64,000 bases of DNA from Penicillus capitatus (Eukaryota; Chlorophyta). The stretch lies in NCBI GenBank assembly GCA_965649825.1, contig OZ287715.1, positions 1 through 64,000 on the forward strand, read 5' to 3'. The position numbers and the translations under genes are program-made. The notes under the pieces were generated by a model that saw only the letters and a list, made by a program, of their open reading frames with translations, was not told the DNA's origin and made no database searches. Below are positions 48,742 through 61,934 of the stretch, piece by piece (within the stretch, counting starts at the first letter, position 1; every line of letters starts with the position of its first letter).

Positions 48742-50261
48742 CTAACGGCGTTCTTTTAAACGATGTCGTGTCGGATCCGTCTCCGCTCTATCAGACTCGA
48801 TGGTATGGAGAAAGGACCTCCATACATGCATCTCATCCTTTCGAATGTGGTCGGCTACTCGAATCTGCGGATTCTCCACGCCATGTGGCTTCAACTGTTC
48901 ACCATGTTTGAGTTTTTCAATCTTGTAGCGTGCAATGCAGGAGATGATTTCTTTCCACTTCATTCGAGATGGACAGGGCACTCTTTTTCTGTTGTACTTT
49001 GATCGGCTCAACGATTTCTGCCATGTTGCGTCGGTCATCCACAAAACGGCGATGGTGCTCGAAATATGAGATGGGGGATGGCTATGTGTGTCCATATGAA
49101 ACCAGCCGTCTTCCGGAATCCATCCACGTTTCTTAAGCCAGCGAATCTTTGCCTTCCATATCTCGCCCTCATCGTTCTTCAAAAAAGATATCACTCGGAT
49201 GAGATCATGGAGCGAGATCTCGGCTCTGTTGTACAGCACTGGCCTCTCTCTTTCCACAAAACCGTATCTTCGCAACAGCTCGCTGCTAGAGAGCTTTCCG
49301 AAATCGTTCACCACTTCCTCTCCGCAATAGATCTCCTGATAGAGACAGTTCTTTGAGGAAACGGCTTTCGGAAGAAGAAGATCACCTGGGTGGCGATCAT
49401 CTGAAGGACCTTCTTTTGTGGACAATGCCGTAGGCGAATGTTGGAGGCGCCGGTGATGTGATTCAGGGCATCCCAAACAGGTACCAATGCCTGATACCGA
49501 TCCACACCCAATGTAAAGGCATAACTCGAAACAATACCCAGCGCCCATTTGTAAGCAGCAAAGAGTGCTTGAGCACTCAATTTCTGCAGCGAACTTCCCT
49601 TCAGTCGGTGGCCCACAAAAGGCAACACATAGCGCTCATACAGATCCTCTATCTACAGTCTGCTTTTCCATAGAGTGTGTCAGCAGATGCGGGATCTTGC
49701 TTTGCTTGGAGGCTGCAGATGAAGATTCTTGTGGATGCCTTTGCTCTGCATTTTCTCCAAAACAGATGTCCCTGTCAGCGCTTTCAAATCTTCAGCATTC
49801 CAAAAGAGAGGCAGATGATGCAAGTCCCGTGGCAAGAACTCCAAATAACCATCCCATCTGTGACACTTCCGATGAATAGATATCAGAAATCGACATCAAG
49901 CATTGTTTTACTTGGATGGATGGTTGCCGAGATGCGCCTCATACATTAAACAGATCACCAGTCCAGCCACCTCGCCCACGGCATCGCCTGACGCACAGAA
50001 GGGCGTCAATCCGTTCATCCAAGCATACCGTTGGTATGCACCACTGGCGTTGCAGAGACCAGCTGATCTGAGCAGTGGTGCGATGTCGGTTGCTGCATCG
50101 GGATAGAGAACGAGAGCCTCGGGTACTTCGACGACGACCTCGCCCTTTCGAATGTGCTCCCGTGCACGCACGCCCCGTCCCGTCTGCTCGAACATTGCGA
50201 TCTCGCATTTGGGCATCGATACCCCAGAGATTCGACACCAGTGCTCAAAAGCACGATGCAT
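48742..50261 (-). CDS. SETD6/RKM4-like SET-domain lysine methyltransferase
   Basis: The N-terminal part reads FEHWCRISGVSMPKCEIAMF and GRGVRAREHIRKGEVVVEVP, the start of an interrupted SET domain of the SETD6/RKM4/RLSMT group. After introns come LPFFWNAEDL-type insert sequence (HHLPLFWNAEDLKAL), VLPFVGHRLKG, YAFTLGVDRYQALVPVWDA followed by LNHITGASNI, and GEEVVNDFGKLSSSELLRRY, which contains the catalytic-pocket N-x-x-x-D/N-H and the x-N-x-[FY]-G motif. The C-terminal half probably forms the substrate-binding domain. Family members methylate ribosomal proteins, Rubisco or transcription factors, so the substrate is open. The ARF-GEF stop lies about 70 bp upstream on the same strand. The ATG at 50261 is the first that precedes the conserved region in frame. 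Confidence 0.8.
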
Positions 50262-50331
50262 ACGATTCAAAGCACTTGACAATCGCCCTTACAATGGGTT
50301 AGAAGGTAACATTTCAGAAAGAGTGTGTCTA

Positions 50332-53300
50332 TTATGGATTCTCAGGAACATCAAGATTCAGAACAGCTTGTGTTTTGGTCTTCATAAACTCGCCAATGGC
50401 TCGACGAATTGTGGGTTGCGGATTGCAGATGAGCATAGAGAGGTGCGGTACCAGTTCCTTCACTTCGACTGCCAACATATCATGCTCGACATCCCTACAG
50501 ATATCGCTCTCACTCGTTTATGGAGAGCCTGACAAGAAAAGAGTGACTTGTAAGCTTCGAGGGCTGCAGCAACGAGAGGAGCCTTGACGGCTTGTTCCCA
50601 TTGAGATTGAAGGGATCCCACTTCGCTGCCATCCCGCGCATCGGCTACAAGAGTTCGCGTTTCGGCCGATGCCTGGACGATTAGACTTCGGCAAAAACTG
50701 AGCAGCTCTTCTGTCACTTCACTCTTATCGACCTACATCATCATTCAGAGAGACATAAAGGAAATGTGATCGCAGTGGATGGGACCTCTTGTTGGCATCG
50801 CCGGCGGAGGGCACGAATTGTCAACATGCCTCCTTCGACGTGTATTCTCAGCAGTCCACAAAAAATTGTTTGCTCGTTTGAGATGAGCTCTGTGCAGAGC
50901 TCAGGGATCGAGTCATTGGCTGATAGATCCTCTGATTGGACGGGGTCTTGAGGAGAAGGTGGTGCTCCCTGTGAGAACTCTGTCTTCAAAACTGGCAATT
51001 CTGAAGGACCGGCCTCGTTGTTTTCTTCCTGCAATTCAGCTTCTTTCTCTGAACCTTCTGATGCCGTGCGCTCTCCCTCTTCCTCGATTTCTTGCACCTC
51101 TGTCTCGATGGCTGGAAGCTGCGGGGAATCTGTCGAAGCTTTCTCCTGTGGAGATTCGGCCTCAGCTGTTTTTTCCACAGACATCTGCGGCGAAGGGGAA
51201 GAAGGGGGCGTGCTGCGGACCAGCGTCTGGTGAAATCTTTTGAGAACGTCTGGACGGCTATTGACCTCGGCGGTCTGCTGAACCGTCCGCATCAGGATTT
51301 CGATGAGCCTGGGGATGAGATTCTTCGGAATCTTGTCCGCCAATGTCGCATGCATCTGATGCAACACTCTCTGCAACGCAATCAGAACTTGACATCGAAT
51401 ACGCATAGCGTCGACAGATAATGGCTCATCTTCGACCCAGGACACAAAAGGCACGCCGTCTTTGCCCTGAGTGGCACAGAGATTCCATGCACACTGCAAT
51501 CGACCGATGACGATGGACCAGCCTTCCTCGTCCAGATCATTCGCCACGAAGTGCACCATCTCTTGCAGCAGATAGATGCCAGATAGAGCCATAGCCTGGT
51601 TCTCTGTCGTCAACCACACCATCAGAATCTCCAGCAGATGTGCCAAGAGCGACTTCCCCACCGTTTCGTAGTTGCTGGTGATGACAGAGAACAGTCCAGG
51701 AAAGAACGACGCCGAGTAGGACAGAATTCGATCTCGACCACTCTCCACGGCATACGCGTCTTCCTTGATGTCGAAGATTTGTCGAACGGCAAACTGAAAG
51801 ACACTCCACGTTTGCTGATTCCATGTCGAACTGAAATCGGAGGAGGATGGCAACTTGAACAGAATATCCGCAGCAGAATCTGCACACCGTCTGCGTTCCT
51901 CCCGGGTCATGACCTCGACCAAAGCCTCGAAGATCACTGTCCACAGGGCACTGGACGAGAGAAGAGGCTCTGTTGGTGCGGGCGCCTCTTTGCGGGGATA
52001 TTGAGGTGGTCCAGAAGGCACACTCATCGTTCTCTGCATGGTCTTTTCTTCGCTCTCTTCGTGTGAGTACTCCATCGAAGCGGATCGCAATCCGTCTGTC
52101 AGCTCGGATGTCTGAAGCTCAGCGACAAGCTCCTTGGCACATGCGTGGATTAACTGAATGGCACGCAGACTGCAGTCGGTGTTGTGTGGATTTCGCGCCA
52201 CGCGTAGGGCAACGGTGACGCAATCTCCCAACGCATCTCTCCCGCGGCCCCATTTTCTCCAGTGGACATTGACAACGGACTGAAGGGTGTCGATGCATTG
52301 CCGTGTGACAGAGGGTGCTGGATCCAACGAAGCCACCGAGAGGAATTCGAGAATGACGACCCATCCAGATCCCAATCGACTACTGTGAGCATTCATTGCC
52401 TGTTCGATGCACTGAACGGCCAGTTCACGCACAACGACATTGGCACATTGCTTGAGGACGATAACAAAGGGCCGCAATGTGTCAGACTGCGTCGTAAAAT
52501 TGACCAGTTCGTCACGAGAGAGCAGCTTTCCCACCAACTGACGCAAGGAATCCACTGAGTACATAGCAACGGTTTGATCGGAGTGGCATGAGGCATTGAC
52601 CAAATGCGAAGAGATGGTGGACCACAGTCGTCCCCAGATGAGACGGATACGTCCCAGATTGTAGTAGGCGCACTCCACGAGTTTGCGAAGACTGAAGACA
52701 CGAGGCGAGGAGCCATCTGGATGGACAATGGCAGGATTGAGCTCTTCCTGACTCACCGTGCACAGTGCTCGGCAGAAATGCACCACGGCTTCGCCATCGA
52801 GTGAGGCGCTACGAACGAACACTCTGTCCATCTCTGTGATCCCTTCCCCTCCCGACCACACACGAATTGCCTGGCCCGGGGGGACAGAACTGTACCCGTC
52901 TGCCTCACCTAGTGTGCAGTTACTCAGGATACCGTTCACAAAGGGACAGAATCGAACGCACTTTTGGAGAGTCCGATCTGAGTGAAGAATCGTCCGAGGG
53001 CAGTCGATTTATCGACGTCCATCTTTCCGGGAGACTGTTGAGCTTTGAAGGATTGCATGGATTCCTCGAAGACGGAGTGGTTCGATTGGTGTCCACGTCG
53101 CATGTCGGAAATGAGGGCTTCGACAGAGGAGATGGTTCTGAGGATCGTTGTCCAGCTGTTACCCAACAGACCTGCCTGTTCATCGCTGGCGACGCCAATC
53201 AACGCTCTCAGTGCTGCTATCTGTCTGTGCGGATTGGCCCGCAACAGTGCCTCTTTGCTATGGACGCCGATTGATCGGGCGAGTGTCGTCACAAACTGCT

Positions 53301-56300
53301 GGCACAGTTGGTCCAATCCAAGCAGTGCGGATAACTGAATGGCCATGACCACGCTGTCCACCGATCGTTGTGCAGACTCCTTGTCCAATGCCGATTCGAT
53401 AGCAGCCGCCAGCGCTTTCTGAAGATATGGCCCCGATACTTCAAACATCGGGCGAGAGTGCTCTGTGTGCGTGGCACTGAACCAGAGCTCAGCGTCGACA
53501 GCTTCCGATCGCATGGCCTTCTGTGTCAGTGCCAGCAGATGTTCGTATTCAATCTGGGCGCCCCTGACCTTGTCCCAGATCTGACCCGATCGAAAAGGCA
53601 GCGCCAGTTGTGTCAGTCCAACAGCTGATGCCAGATTTCGATGCTGTGCCAAGGCTTCTTCCTGTCGAGTCGTCAGGCCAGGTTTCGCATGGACTGTTCG
53701 GATCTCGTCTGCTGCGATTCTGTCGAACATTGCTTCCAGCTCCAAAACAGGGAGCACTTCGACATACACCCCATCCGATCTCTGACGCATATTCATCGAT
53801 ACGAAATCCTGTTTGGTCAGACGCTTCTCTGCCATCGGATTGTGCATGTCCGTGTTGAGCATGATGAGAGAAAACGACAAGACATAGGCATCATCGGCAC
53901 ACTGAAATGCTCCTGGATTGTCTTGACAGTACCGCTCGGCAAATTTCTCCATGATCCTGTCGATCTTCTGAGCCTCGCCTGTCGTCAAACCCACCACCCT
54001 TACATCAGCACGTGGATCGTAGAGTGTTGTTGCCTGGGAGTCGAAACTGCGAGAGCAGTTTGCGGAGAGCAGTGTCGATGGTGATGTGCTGATAGTGTTC
54101 CATGTCGATATAGGCATACATCACCTTCAGAGGCATGTCATCGTGGAGACCTAGATACTCTCCCAGCATGGCTGGATCAAACTGATCTCTGTTCTTTCTT
54201 AGGAAAGATGCAATGGTGTCTGGTTTGTTCAGCACCACGCCCGAGGCTACCAGAGATGCAATACCTTTGGCTGGGTTTCGATTGAACAGGTCTACTCCGA
54301 CCGTCATGGAATTCTTGCGTTCTTTAGCAGCTCCGAAATGACGCACCTCGGATGTGGTGCCCATGATGGAACCATTTCCGTCGGGACTGCCATTTAGAAG
54401 TTCGCCGGCATGATTGCCGAACTCTCCCACATGAGCAGCATCACGTACAGGACCTGCCCATGCATCCAGGCTCGTCAGCATGGCCATGGAACACGCTGAA
54501 GCTGCCTCTCTGAGAAGCGTGCTCTGATTGGGAGGCGCATTGGGGTCGCCAAACACAGCCAAGTGACTCAAGGCCTTGGCAGTGCGTTCATAGAGATTGG
54601 GCGCTTTCAAGTTACAGTCATAGTTAATAAAGAGATCCACCTGCAGGCCACAGAAGATGTACAACGGGGCCAAGAGAGGATGGGATCAACCTGCATCTGG
54701 GGCTCCATTGCAATGCGTTTGATGCCAGTCAGCGTCACAGTGAGAAGCACAGGATCAAGGATGGTGGCCTCCAGAGGTCTGAGGAGGAGCAAGGGATACA
54801 GCGCCCCCAGTTCCGCCTTCAATCCCAAACGAATCTGAAGCTGCATGATGACAGAGACAAAGAGCCGAATGGCAAACTGAAAGGCCTGTGCACAGAGATG
54901 CTTAGTCTTTGAGCTGTACAGGTGCCTGAGGTTGCGCCGACACCTTTGTTTCGACGGGATTGCAGTTTCGAATGAGGACAAGGCAGAGCGGAAATCTCAG
55001 TTGCTCACAGAAAGCCAACCGAACGTTCTCCCAACGATGTCCCGGATTCTCAAAGACCTTGACCAACAGTTCGAGTGCCAGGAGCTTTCCATGACGGACA
55101 TAGTTTTCTGATGTGACAGATGTCGTGTTCACTCCTGCCAACTATACCGCCCGTCACATCACGCTGAATCTCGAACAAGCAGCAACGCACTTTGCAGAAA
55201 GCCATGAGGACGACGAGAACGTCTTTCTCCAACAGCGTCAACTGATCCCATCCCTTGGGTCGTCTGGCAGGCTTTGAAGGAGAGGCATCGGGGGCTGTCG
55301 GCATCTCCTGAGGGACAGGATCGGCCGAGGGAGACGATCCTGTCTCTGATGTGACAAGCGTCGATGATCCGGCTGTGGGAGTGGCAACAGATTCTTCCAT
55401 GACGCGTTGTTTGTCTTCAAAGGCTGCCTCCAGTGCTTCAATGTCTTGTTTCTCTGCCAGATCTGCCAATTTCCATGTTCCTGTGGCTCTGCCTGTGGCT
55501 TCGGGAGTGGTGGGGGTTGTCACATCAGATCCCGTTTCTTTGAGGGCGGCCTTCTCCTCGCCCCCATCTTCTTGCAGCATTCCTCCGTCCTGCGTTGTCA
55601 AATCGACCGAAGCTTCTGAACGAAAAGACCTCTGCCATGCCATGCACACATGTTCACACATGGATCAGTCCGGATCTCACACAGGCACCGTTTGAAACTG
55701 TGTCACCACAACGCGTTTGACGACCGTGTTCAACATCTGCAGCAGTGCATTGCAGGCAGTGCGTTTTAAATTGCTCTCGTCACACGAGACAGCCAAATTG
55801 AACACCGTGCGAACCTTAACACATACGCACATGCACATAATGATATTGCCGACTCTTTGAGTGACGGACCATGTGTAGTAAGCAATGACCGTGAGCGACG
55901 AAATGATCGGCCGTCGCAAAGGTGAGGAGGGCACGGATAACAGCGAGATAGATAGTGGGATTGCCCAACTGAATGCACTTCACAACCATTGCCACGATTT
56001 CTGTCACGAGCGTCCCGTCATTCATGTTTCCTGAATCCGAGCTCTCGCCCTGTACCCACGCGTATGCCACCTTCCAACCAACTTCCAAGTGAGATATGAC
56101 TGAAAGGGACATGTTATATCCACCAGTTTGTGTAGACAGCCAAGAGCTGGCTCGACAATTCGGACAACGCTGCAACTGCATGCCAGTCGAAGGGGTTCCA
56201 TCGCCTAGGCAGGACGTGAGGAAGCTATCATGAAGGCGTGTGTCCTACCGCCCGTGTTCTCTGCTCATCAAACGGCACACCGAGCTTCGCACCGCCTTGT

Positions 56301-56537
56301 TCGCTATTTAAGTGGTCTGTGTCGAGCACCGTCGTTGGAGAAGGCGACGAGAGTCACCTCACCGAAAAATGTTTGACAGGCGTTTCGAATTTCGACGACT
56401 TCGGCGCTGCGTCCCCATGCCTCACGCTGAATCTTCTGAATCGCGTTTTTGACAAACGCCTCGAACGTGTTCTGTCCAGAAGGAGATGTCTGGACGGCGC
56501 CAGGTATCACAACGTCTGTTTCGATGGAGGTTCCCAT
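50332..56537 (-). CDS. BIG-type large ARF guanine-nucleotide exchange factor (Sec7 domain)
   Basis: BIG proteins activate ARF GTPases at the trans-Golgi and endosomes. The N-terminal DCB region shows IQLGNPTIYLAVIRALLTF and HGHCLL, followed by the HUS region (GKLLALELLVKVFENPGH). The Sec7 domain has FNRNPAKGIASLVASGVVL, FLRKNRDQFDPAMLGEYLG, the catalytic FRLPGEAQKIDRIMEKF and LSFSLIMLNTDMHNP. A long HDS region of about 1,100 residues follows and ends KELVPHLSMLICNPQPTIRR ... VPENP and TAA. The catalytic motif is only intact after removing a 55-nt GC-AG intron (53979-54033). Segments near 55250-55560 and 50870-51180 are acidic and low-complexity. Overall length and domain order match BIG1/BIG2 rather than GBF1. 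Confidence 0.9.
53979..54033 (-). other. GC-AG intron inside the Sec7 catalytic motif
   Basis: The exon before it ends CGACTCCCAG and the exon after begins GCGAGGCTCAG, so removal of 55 nt starting GCAACAAC and ending GACGACAG restores FRLPGEAQKIDR exactly. Reading through gives a TGA within 11 codons. No GT donor gives the correct frame. The interval ends TTTGACGACAG, with TGAC close to the acceptor. Confidence 0.88.
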
Positions 56538-57932
56538 TTTGACAGCGGACTTGAAAAATCAAGAAAACAGTCGACTTGAATGGAGATGATGATGATGGAT
56601 TGGATCTCCTTCTAACCCACACCGCCATTACGCACGTTCAGTAAGGACAAGTGAAAGAAAGCGAATGACTCGTTGTGTTTCGCGAGTAAGCGACGGATAG
56701 AAGAAATCTTTTCTTAGCCGTTTGCCTCTGTCATGAGAGCGCAGACGGTAAGCGCGTGCACACAAGGCACGGAAGTCCGTTTACATGTGTCCAAAAGATG
56801 TCTTTGTTTCTAGAGAGATGTACATATGTGTCTTAGCTGTCCGTCTGAGCGATTGATGTGACGGCGGAAGGGCTCTCTGTCTCTCAAGAGTGCTGTCTTG
56901 CTGTCTGCCATCACTGTCGCCTTGGCAGTGGTCATCGACGAGCGAATTGCCATCGGAATGTATCAACAGTATTTTCTTGGAAGCACAAATTCGAAGTCTT
57001 ACTGCGGATGGCGTTCATGTGTTAAGACAGGAGATGTGAATCCTGAAACAGCACGCATAGCGAAAAAGAAAATGAAAATCGCACGAAGCGGTGCGCGGCT
57101 CGTGAACGCAGCTAGAGACCTGGAAGCGACGCTGTCTGTCACCGAAAGAGATCATTGTGAAGACGCAGCTCGAACGCGTAAAGATAAAGGAGAACAAATG
57201 GAAGCCAACGAGGTAACTTCGACTGCGTGTGCCAAAGCGAACACGTGCCACGTATGAGTGTTCAGAAAGTCCGAACCGCATTTCTCAAAAAAGAGACGCG
57301 GCTACAGAGGATTTGGGCGACACCTTCGCCGCCTGAGCTCAGCAAAACTTTCGTCGTTGACAGGGAATACGCCAAACACAAACAAACGGCGTCAACAGAG
57401 AGAACAGAGCGCATCGTGGGAATTCCGTGGCGGAGACAACACAGTTAAAAAACCGTAGCCCGTCGCGTTCATGCGACCCCTTGCCGTGCGGTTGACCCCG
57501 TCGGCCCCAACCCGTCCCGGAGAACCTTTCCACCAGACGTGTAACTGACTCCGTTACGAATAACAAGATTCTTAGCAGAAGTTCATCGTGATGCAGGGTA
57601 AGAATTCTGCCTGAAATTGGGCAGGAAGCTGAGGCATATGCGGATGCGTTCTGCCGACGTGTCCGTATTGCGCACTCACACTTTCGGGGAAGTTACTGCC
57701 GGATTCATGCTTACGCCTTTCATGACGCGATTGGCCCATCTCATATGAGAACGCTTCGCGCCCCGCTTCTGTTCACTTCACGTCCGTTTTCACTCGTCGG
57801 TGACCACGAGTCGGAAATCCTTGGATTTGTTTCAGTTTTCAGTCCGTTCAACGATTCGCAGGTTTACGTGTTAAGGGCTCATGAGTTCAGCGATCGCAGG
57901 TCACTTTCGCTTTAATTTCACTCAGCTTATTT
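56538..57932. other. Stretch without a confident gene
   Basis: This intergenic region lies between two divergently transcribed genes. Open frames at 56898-57257 and 57258-57458 (+) encode basic, unremarkable peptides (for example ARIAKKKMKIARSGARLVN) with no recognised domain. They could be small exons, but nothing supports a product. Promoters of the ARF-GEF and the kelch gene probably lie here. Confidence 0.4.
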
Positions 57933-59948
57933 ATGCGCCCTGGACGTATAATAGATTCTAACGAGGAACGAGTTCGCGAAACGATGGAGGCCTCAGCTGC
58001 GAGCCTCAATTGGACGATACTGCAGTTTCGCGGGCAGGTACCGGTTAACAGACTTGGAGCAGCACACTGTCCAGTCGGCGAGAAACACTTTGTCTACGGT
58101 GGTCTCTTCAGAAAGTACGCACGCCGTTGGTAACCTCTCAAACACGAATGACGCTTCAACAGGGGCAACGAAACTTATTTCCTTAATGATGCATGGTTCA
58201 TCGAATGTAAAGAAGGCAAATGCCAATGGGTGAAGCTGTCGGATCCACCTCGTTCATTTGGCGCACGCGCTTATCATACTGCCACTCTTATTGGTAAGGC
58301 AACCATCCAGCCCTGTCTGTTTGCCTAAGAGGCCGATCCTGCAATCACAGGAGATACGATTTGGATCGTTGGAGGTCGTACCAAACGAGACCTCGAAATC
58401 AGCCCGATGGATGTCTACACCTTCAATACTGTTTCTTTTGAATGGAAAGCTGAAACGATTCGGTAAGCAACCGAGCTGTCTGTGTATTTGTGTGAGATTC
58501 TGTTATGAAGTGGGTCGCACTGTCTGAGACGCTATGCTCATGCGGCAGTGCCGTTAGCATGCACACCGCACAAGATTTTGATCTTTGGGGGATATCACCC
58601 TACTGACCCAGACCAGCTCCCTCTTGTGTTATTGAATACGGCCAGCCGCAGTATCGAGACATTTCAGATGACTGGAATGACAGTGTGCCCAAGAGCAGGT
58701 CCCATTCCCATTCCAATCTCCGATACAGCGTTCTCCCTCTTAGCCACCCTGCTCTCTTGGCAAATGGCGCGTTTTTAGGATCATGTTTGTCGGTGGTGTG
58801 CATCCCAAGACTGACAAACCAGTCGGTGGATTCGCTTGCATGTTTCTCGACCAGAATCTCTGGACTGAGAATCGCTCGAGCTATCCGTCTTGGGATGGCT
58901 TGGTTGGTGCTCAATGTGTGCGCCACGGCAACACATTTCTCATTCATGGTGGGCCAGCGGATCGTCGACGCCTGTCACATCAAAATGTGTGACCACTATG
59001 TAGGCGGGTATTTCAAACGTGACGATGGAGACGTGCCTGCCGAGACATTACAACTGACAGTAGATGCACAGAAGCAGGGTTGTTGGCAGCACCCTATCGA
59101 AAACCGCAATCTGAAAGGTCCTGTGCTATCTCGTATGTATGTCTTCTTCGGATAACGTAGCTGTTGGCGTGACCAGGCTTGAGAGATCATGTTTTGTTTG
59201 TTCATGGGAATTGGATCTGTGCATGTCACGGAATACATTCCGAATCTGTCACCGGTATCACACTTTACTGTGCCGATCTGTCCTCTTTGAGATCTGCAAA
59301 ATCCACGCGGACGACGACGGTCGTCGCAGCCACTTGCGACAAAAGCGTCACGCCGTTGGAAACGAGGCCATCAGACGGCGCCAAGAAGATGGATGATGAT
59401 TCTGTCTACGATCTAACGGAACTCTCGACAGAAGCTGCGCCAAACACATCTGTGCCGAATGTGACATCGTCTGTCGAGTCTGTAAAGGTCAAACAAACCG
59501 CACACCGCTGTGTACGTCGTTCCTGATCTCGGATGTGCGATGTACTGCAGAAAGCTGACGGCAGAGAATCCAAAGGGATTCAGTCGGCACAATCGACTCC
59601 TTTCCCTCTAGAGAAGTTTTTGATCGATCTTTCGGATCAACGAACTAACGAACGCCGCGAGTTGGAAGGGGCCATTCAAGGTCTGGAGAGAAAACTCCGA
59701 TCCGCCGAAAAACAGAACTTGATACTGAAAGCCGAACTGCGAAATATCAAAGTCATCCATCCCTTCGCCCTTTCCTTCTTCAGAACAGCGATGTGTGACA
59801 GACGAAAATGAGGAGAAGAGAAGAGTACATGGATCAATGGCATCTCAGTGTTGATCAGAAGGCAGCCATCTTGAGAGCCGTTCTGTTGGGTGAGAATGCG
59901 CACCGACCACCCGCACACAGCTTCTCGGATAGCGTAGATTCTCAGTAA
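57933..59948 (+). CDS. Kelch-repeat protein with C-terminal coiled coil
   Basis: Short exons encode successive kelch blades: HCPVGEKHFVYGGLF, FGARAYHTATLIG, DTIWIVGGRTKRDLEIS, RYAHAAVPLACTPHKILIFG followed by GYHP, RIMFVGGVHPKTDKP and NTFLIHGGPADRR. Together they suggest a beta-propeller that binds a protein partner. The C-terminal part has a long helix (NERRELEGAIQGLERKLRSA and EKQNLILKAELRNIK) that continues, after an intron ending in ATGTGTGACAG, into TKMRRREEYMDQWHLSVDQ, and finishes DSVDSQ with TAA. No enzymatic or E3-ligase domain is visible. The start at 57933 is the longest; MEASAASLNW at 57984 is the likelier alternative. A scaffold or adaptor role is inferred. Confidence 0.7.
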
Positions 59949-60875
59949 GCAACCTCTGCATTCCATCTTCCGCGCTGAGACATGCGTCTCAGAGTCTCTA
60001 CAGACAAGGCCGATGAGCACAGAAGCAAGAGGAATCGCACAGCATTTTTCCCCAAAACCTAAAGCGAATACAGCAGGGGGTGCTAGATGTGGGTTGTTTA
60101 TTCCTTTTGACTTCTGAACATTGCCTGTCGTTCTCCTGGTTCAATAACTTCTATCCTTATCAATCCAGTTGTTGTTGTTGCCGTATTGTGTACTTCACAT
60201 TTTTTGCTATTTGATTAATAAAGAGGTGGTGCATCATGATATTGAATGGTCAATGATAGTCCGTCAGTGCAAATGAGATTATGTTTGATCTATCGAGGCC
60301 AGGGTCGGCGAGAAGTCATCAGACAAATGCCTCGTATGTCATCTCATTTTATCAGACTCGCCATTAATGTCATCACCTGACCAACCAACCCAATGTACCA
60401 TGTGTGAACAGATTCTCCCACCCCCAAACTCTTTAATGCCGTTTGCAATACACAGATATCCAACGAAACACTCGACGAACACAACGGCGCCGCCAGCGAC
60501 GACCACGATCCCTGTTTCTCTACCACGGCCGCCGGCAATCCAAACGCCGTCCACGTCAAGAGGGTTCGTATCTATGGGCGTTCGCGTTGAGCGGCGCGTC
60601 GTTGGCGAAAAGATCTCCCAAGAGAGCGGAGAACTCGGTGTCCGTGGTCTTGGGTATTCTTCAAACAGCCGCCAAGCATGAATCATGCATGATGCGACGC
60701 ATCAGCGATTTTTCTTGTCATCGCGAGGATTGTACGCGTTATCGGGTTCCGTCCATCCGCTTCTCGACATCGTTGAACAGACGGTGTCTCTTATGAAGGT
60801 CGTCGGGTTCCATCTGCGAACCGAAGAGAGAAGACGTCGTCCTTTCGTCACTTTTTTGATCGATCGATTTTCACA
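59949..60875. other. Intergenic region with competing open frames
   Basis: A GTT-rich simple sequence lies near 60168. Between 60339 and 60686 both strands are open: the plus frame is rich in Pro and Thr, and the minus frame is rich in Gly and Val. Neither shows a domain or a convincing start context, so I assign no gene. The promoter of the TLC-domain gene probably lies toward 60875. Confidence 0.4.
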
Positions 60876-61934
60876 ATGGCAGACGGCGAAGTGCTGCTCT
60901 CAACAGCAAACTCCCTCATCGCCACCTGCGTCATCGGTCCTCCCAGACTCGATCACAAAGCATGCATAAATCGATGCCGTGCACACAGCATGGGTGTTCT
61001 TCTTCATTTCTTGGGTACTGGAACGTCCCTTCGTGTGGAACAGTGTTCGAGATTACCTCTCTGAAATAGAGTCCATCCCTGCCAGAGATCTCGATTCCAT
61101 AGTAGCCGGGATCCATATCCGTACGGTTGGGGGAATGCATAATACCCTCCAAGTACTGTCGCGGCCTGTGTGGATTTTTGGATCTGGAGGATCATGTGTG
61201 TGTAGGTCACACTATCGCTGTATGCACTGAGAGACGCTGTTTTGTGGCAAGACACTTGGCATGGAGTGACACCTCTATCACAATGGATTCTCATCATCTC
61301 TGCCGGATTCTTTCTCTGGGATATCGCCGTCGCGATACGCAGTGCTTCCACAGACGGTCCAGAATTCATCATCCATGGCGTGCTCTGTTTCGCGTTCTAC
61401 CTCTACACCACTGTCAGCAAGAACTTCCACTTCTACGGTCCAATCGGACGATGGACTCGAAACCAAAGGGCGGTGTCATGGAGTGTGTGTGGATGCAGGA
61501 TGTGGTTTCCTATTGTGGGAAATGAGCACGCCCTTTGTGCATTTGCGCTGGTTTCTGTACAAGATTGGCCTAAAAAATAGCAAATTCTATCTCTATAACG
61601 GACTGGCGATGATCGTTGCCTTCGGTCTGTGCAGAATCTGTTGGGGCGGCTGTACGTGTCCACCCACACGCACCTACCTGTCCTGATGGATACTCTTGTA
61701 GATCTGGGAGTACGCTTTCTTTTGGCAGCGAGGCATCCGCAGGATGTCATTTCGTCTGGGACCATTTGGTGTCTGCGCTTTATCTGGATCACACTGAACT
61801 TTCTGAATTGGTACTGGTTCAAGTTAATGGTTGGTGGAGCGCTGCGGCTGATGTTCAAGAAGCCGCTTGATGCGTCCAAACCGCAGCCGAGTGGCTCGTC
61901 CCGAGAATCACTCGAAACCCGGAAAGCAAAGTAG
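60876..61934 (+). CDS. TLC-domain (TRAM-LAG1-CLN8) multipass membrane protein
   Basis: Splicing a 51-nt intron joins MADGEVLLSTANSLIATCVI to AWVFFFISWVLERPFVWNSV, giving the first membrane helix. Further segments are HNTLQ joined to VTLSLYALRDAVLWQDTWHG, WILIISAGFFLWDIAVAI, FIIHGVLCFAFYLYTTVS, LLWEMSTPFVHLRWFLYK, FYLYNGLAMIVAFGLCRICW and LRFIWITLNFLNWYWFKLM. The order and the E-x-S-T-P-F-x-H-x-R-W motif match the TMEM56/TLCD4 branch of the TLC family. Members act on or sense lipids in ER or plasma membranes; ceramide-synthase residues are not apparent. The C-terminus is a short basic cytoplasmic tail. The protein looks complete, with about seven membrane helices. Confidence 0.82.

Noticed and set aside
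60339-60686. Open frames on both strands
   Set aside because: Both are low in complexity (Pro/Thr on one strand, Gly/Val on the other), with no domain and no splice signals.
60876-61934. TLC-domain gene as a ceramide synthase
   Set aside because: It matches the TMEM56/TLCD branch, and I see no adjacent His-His motif of the Lag1 active site.
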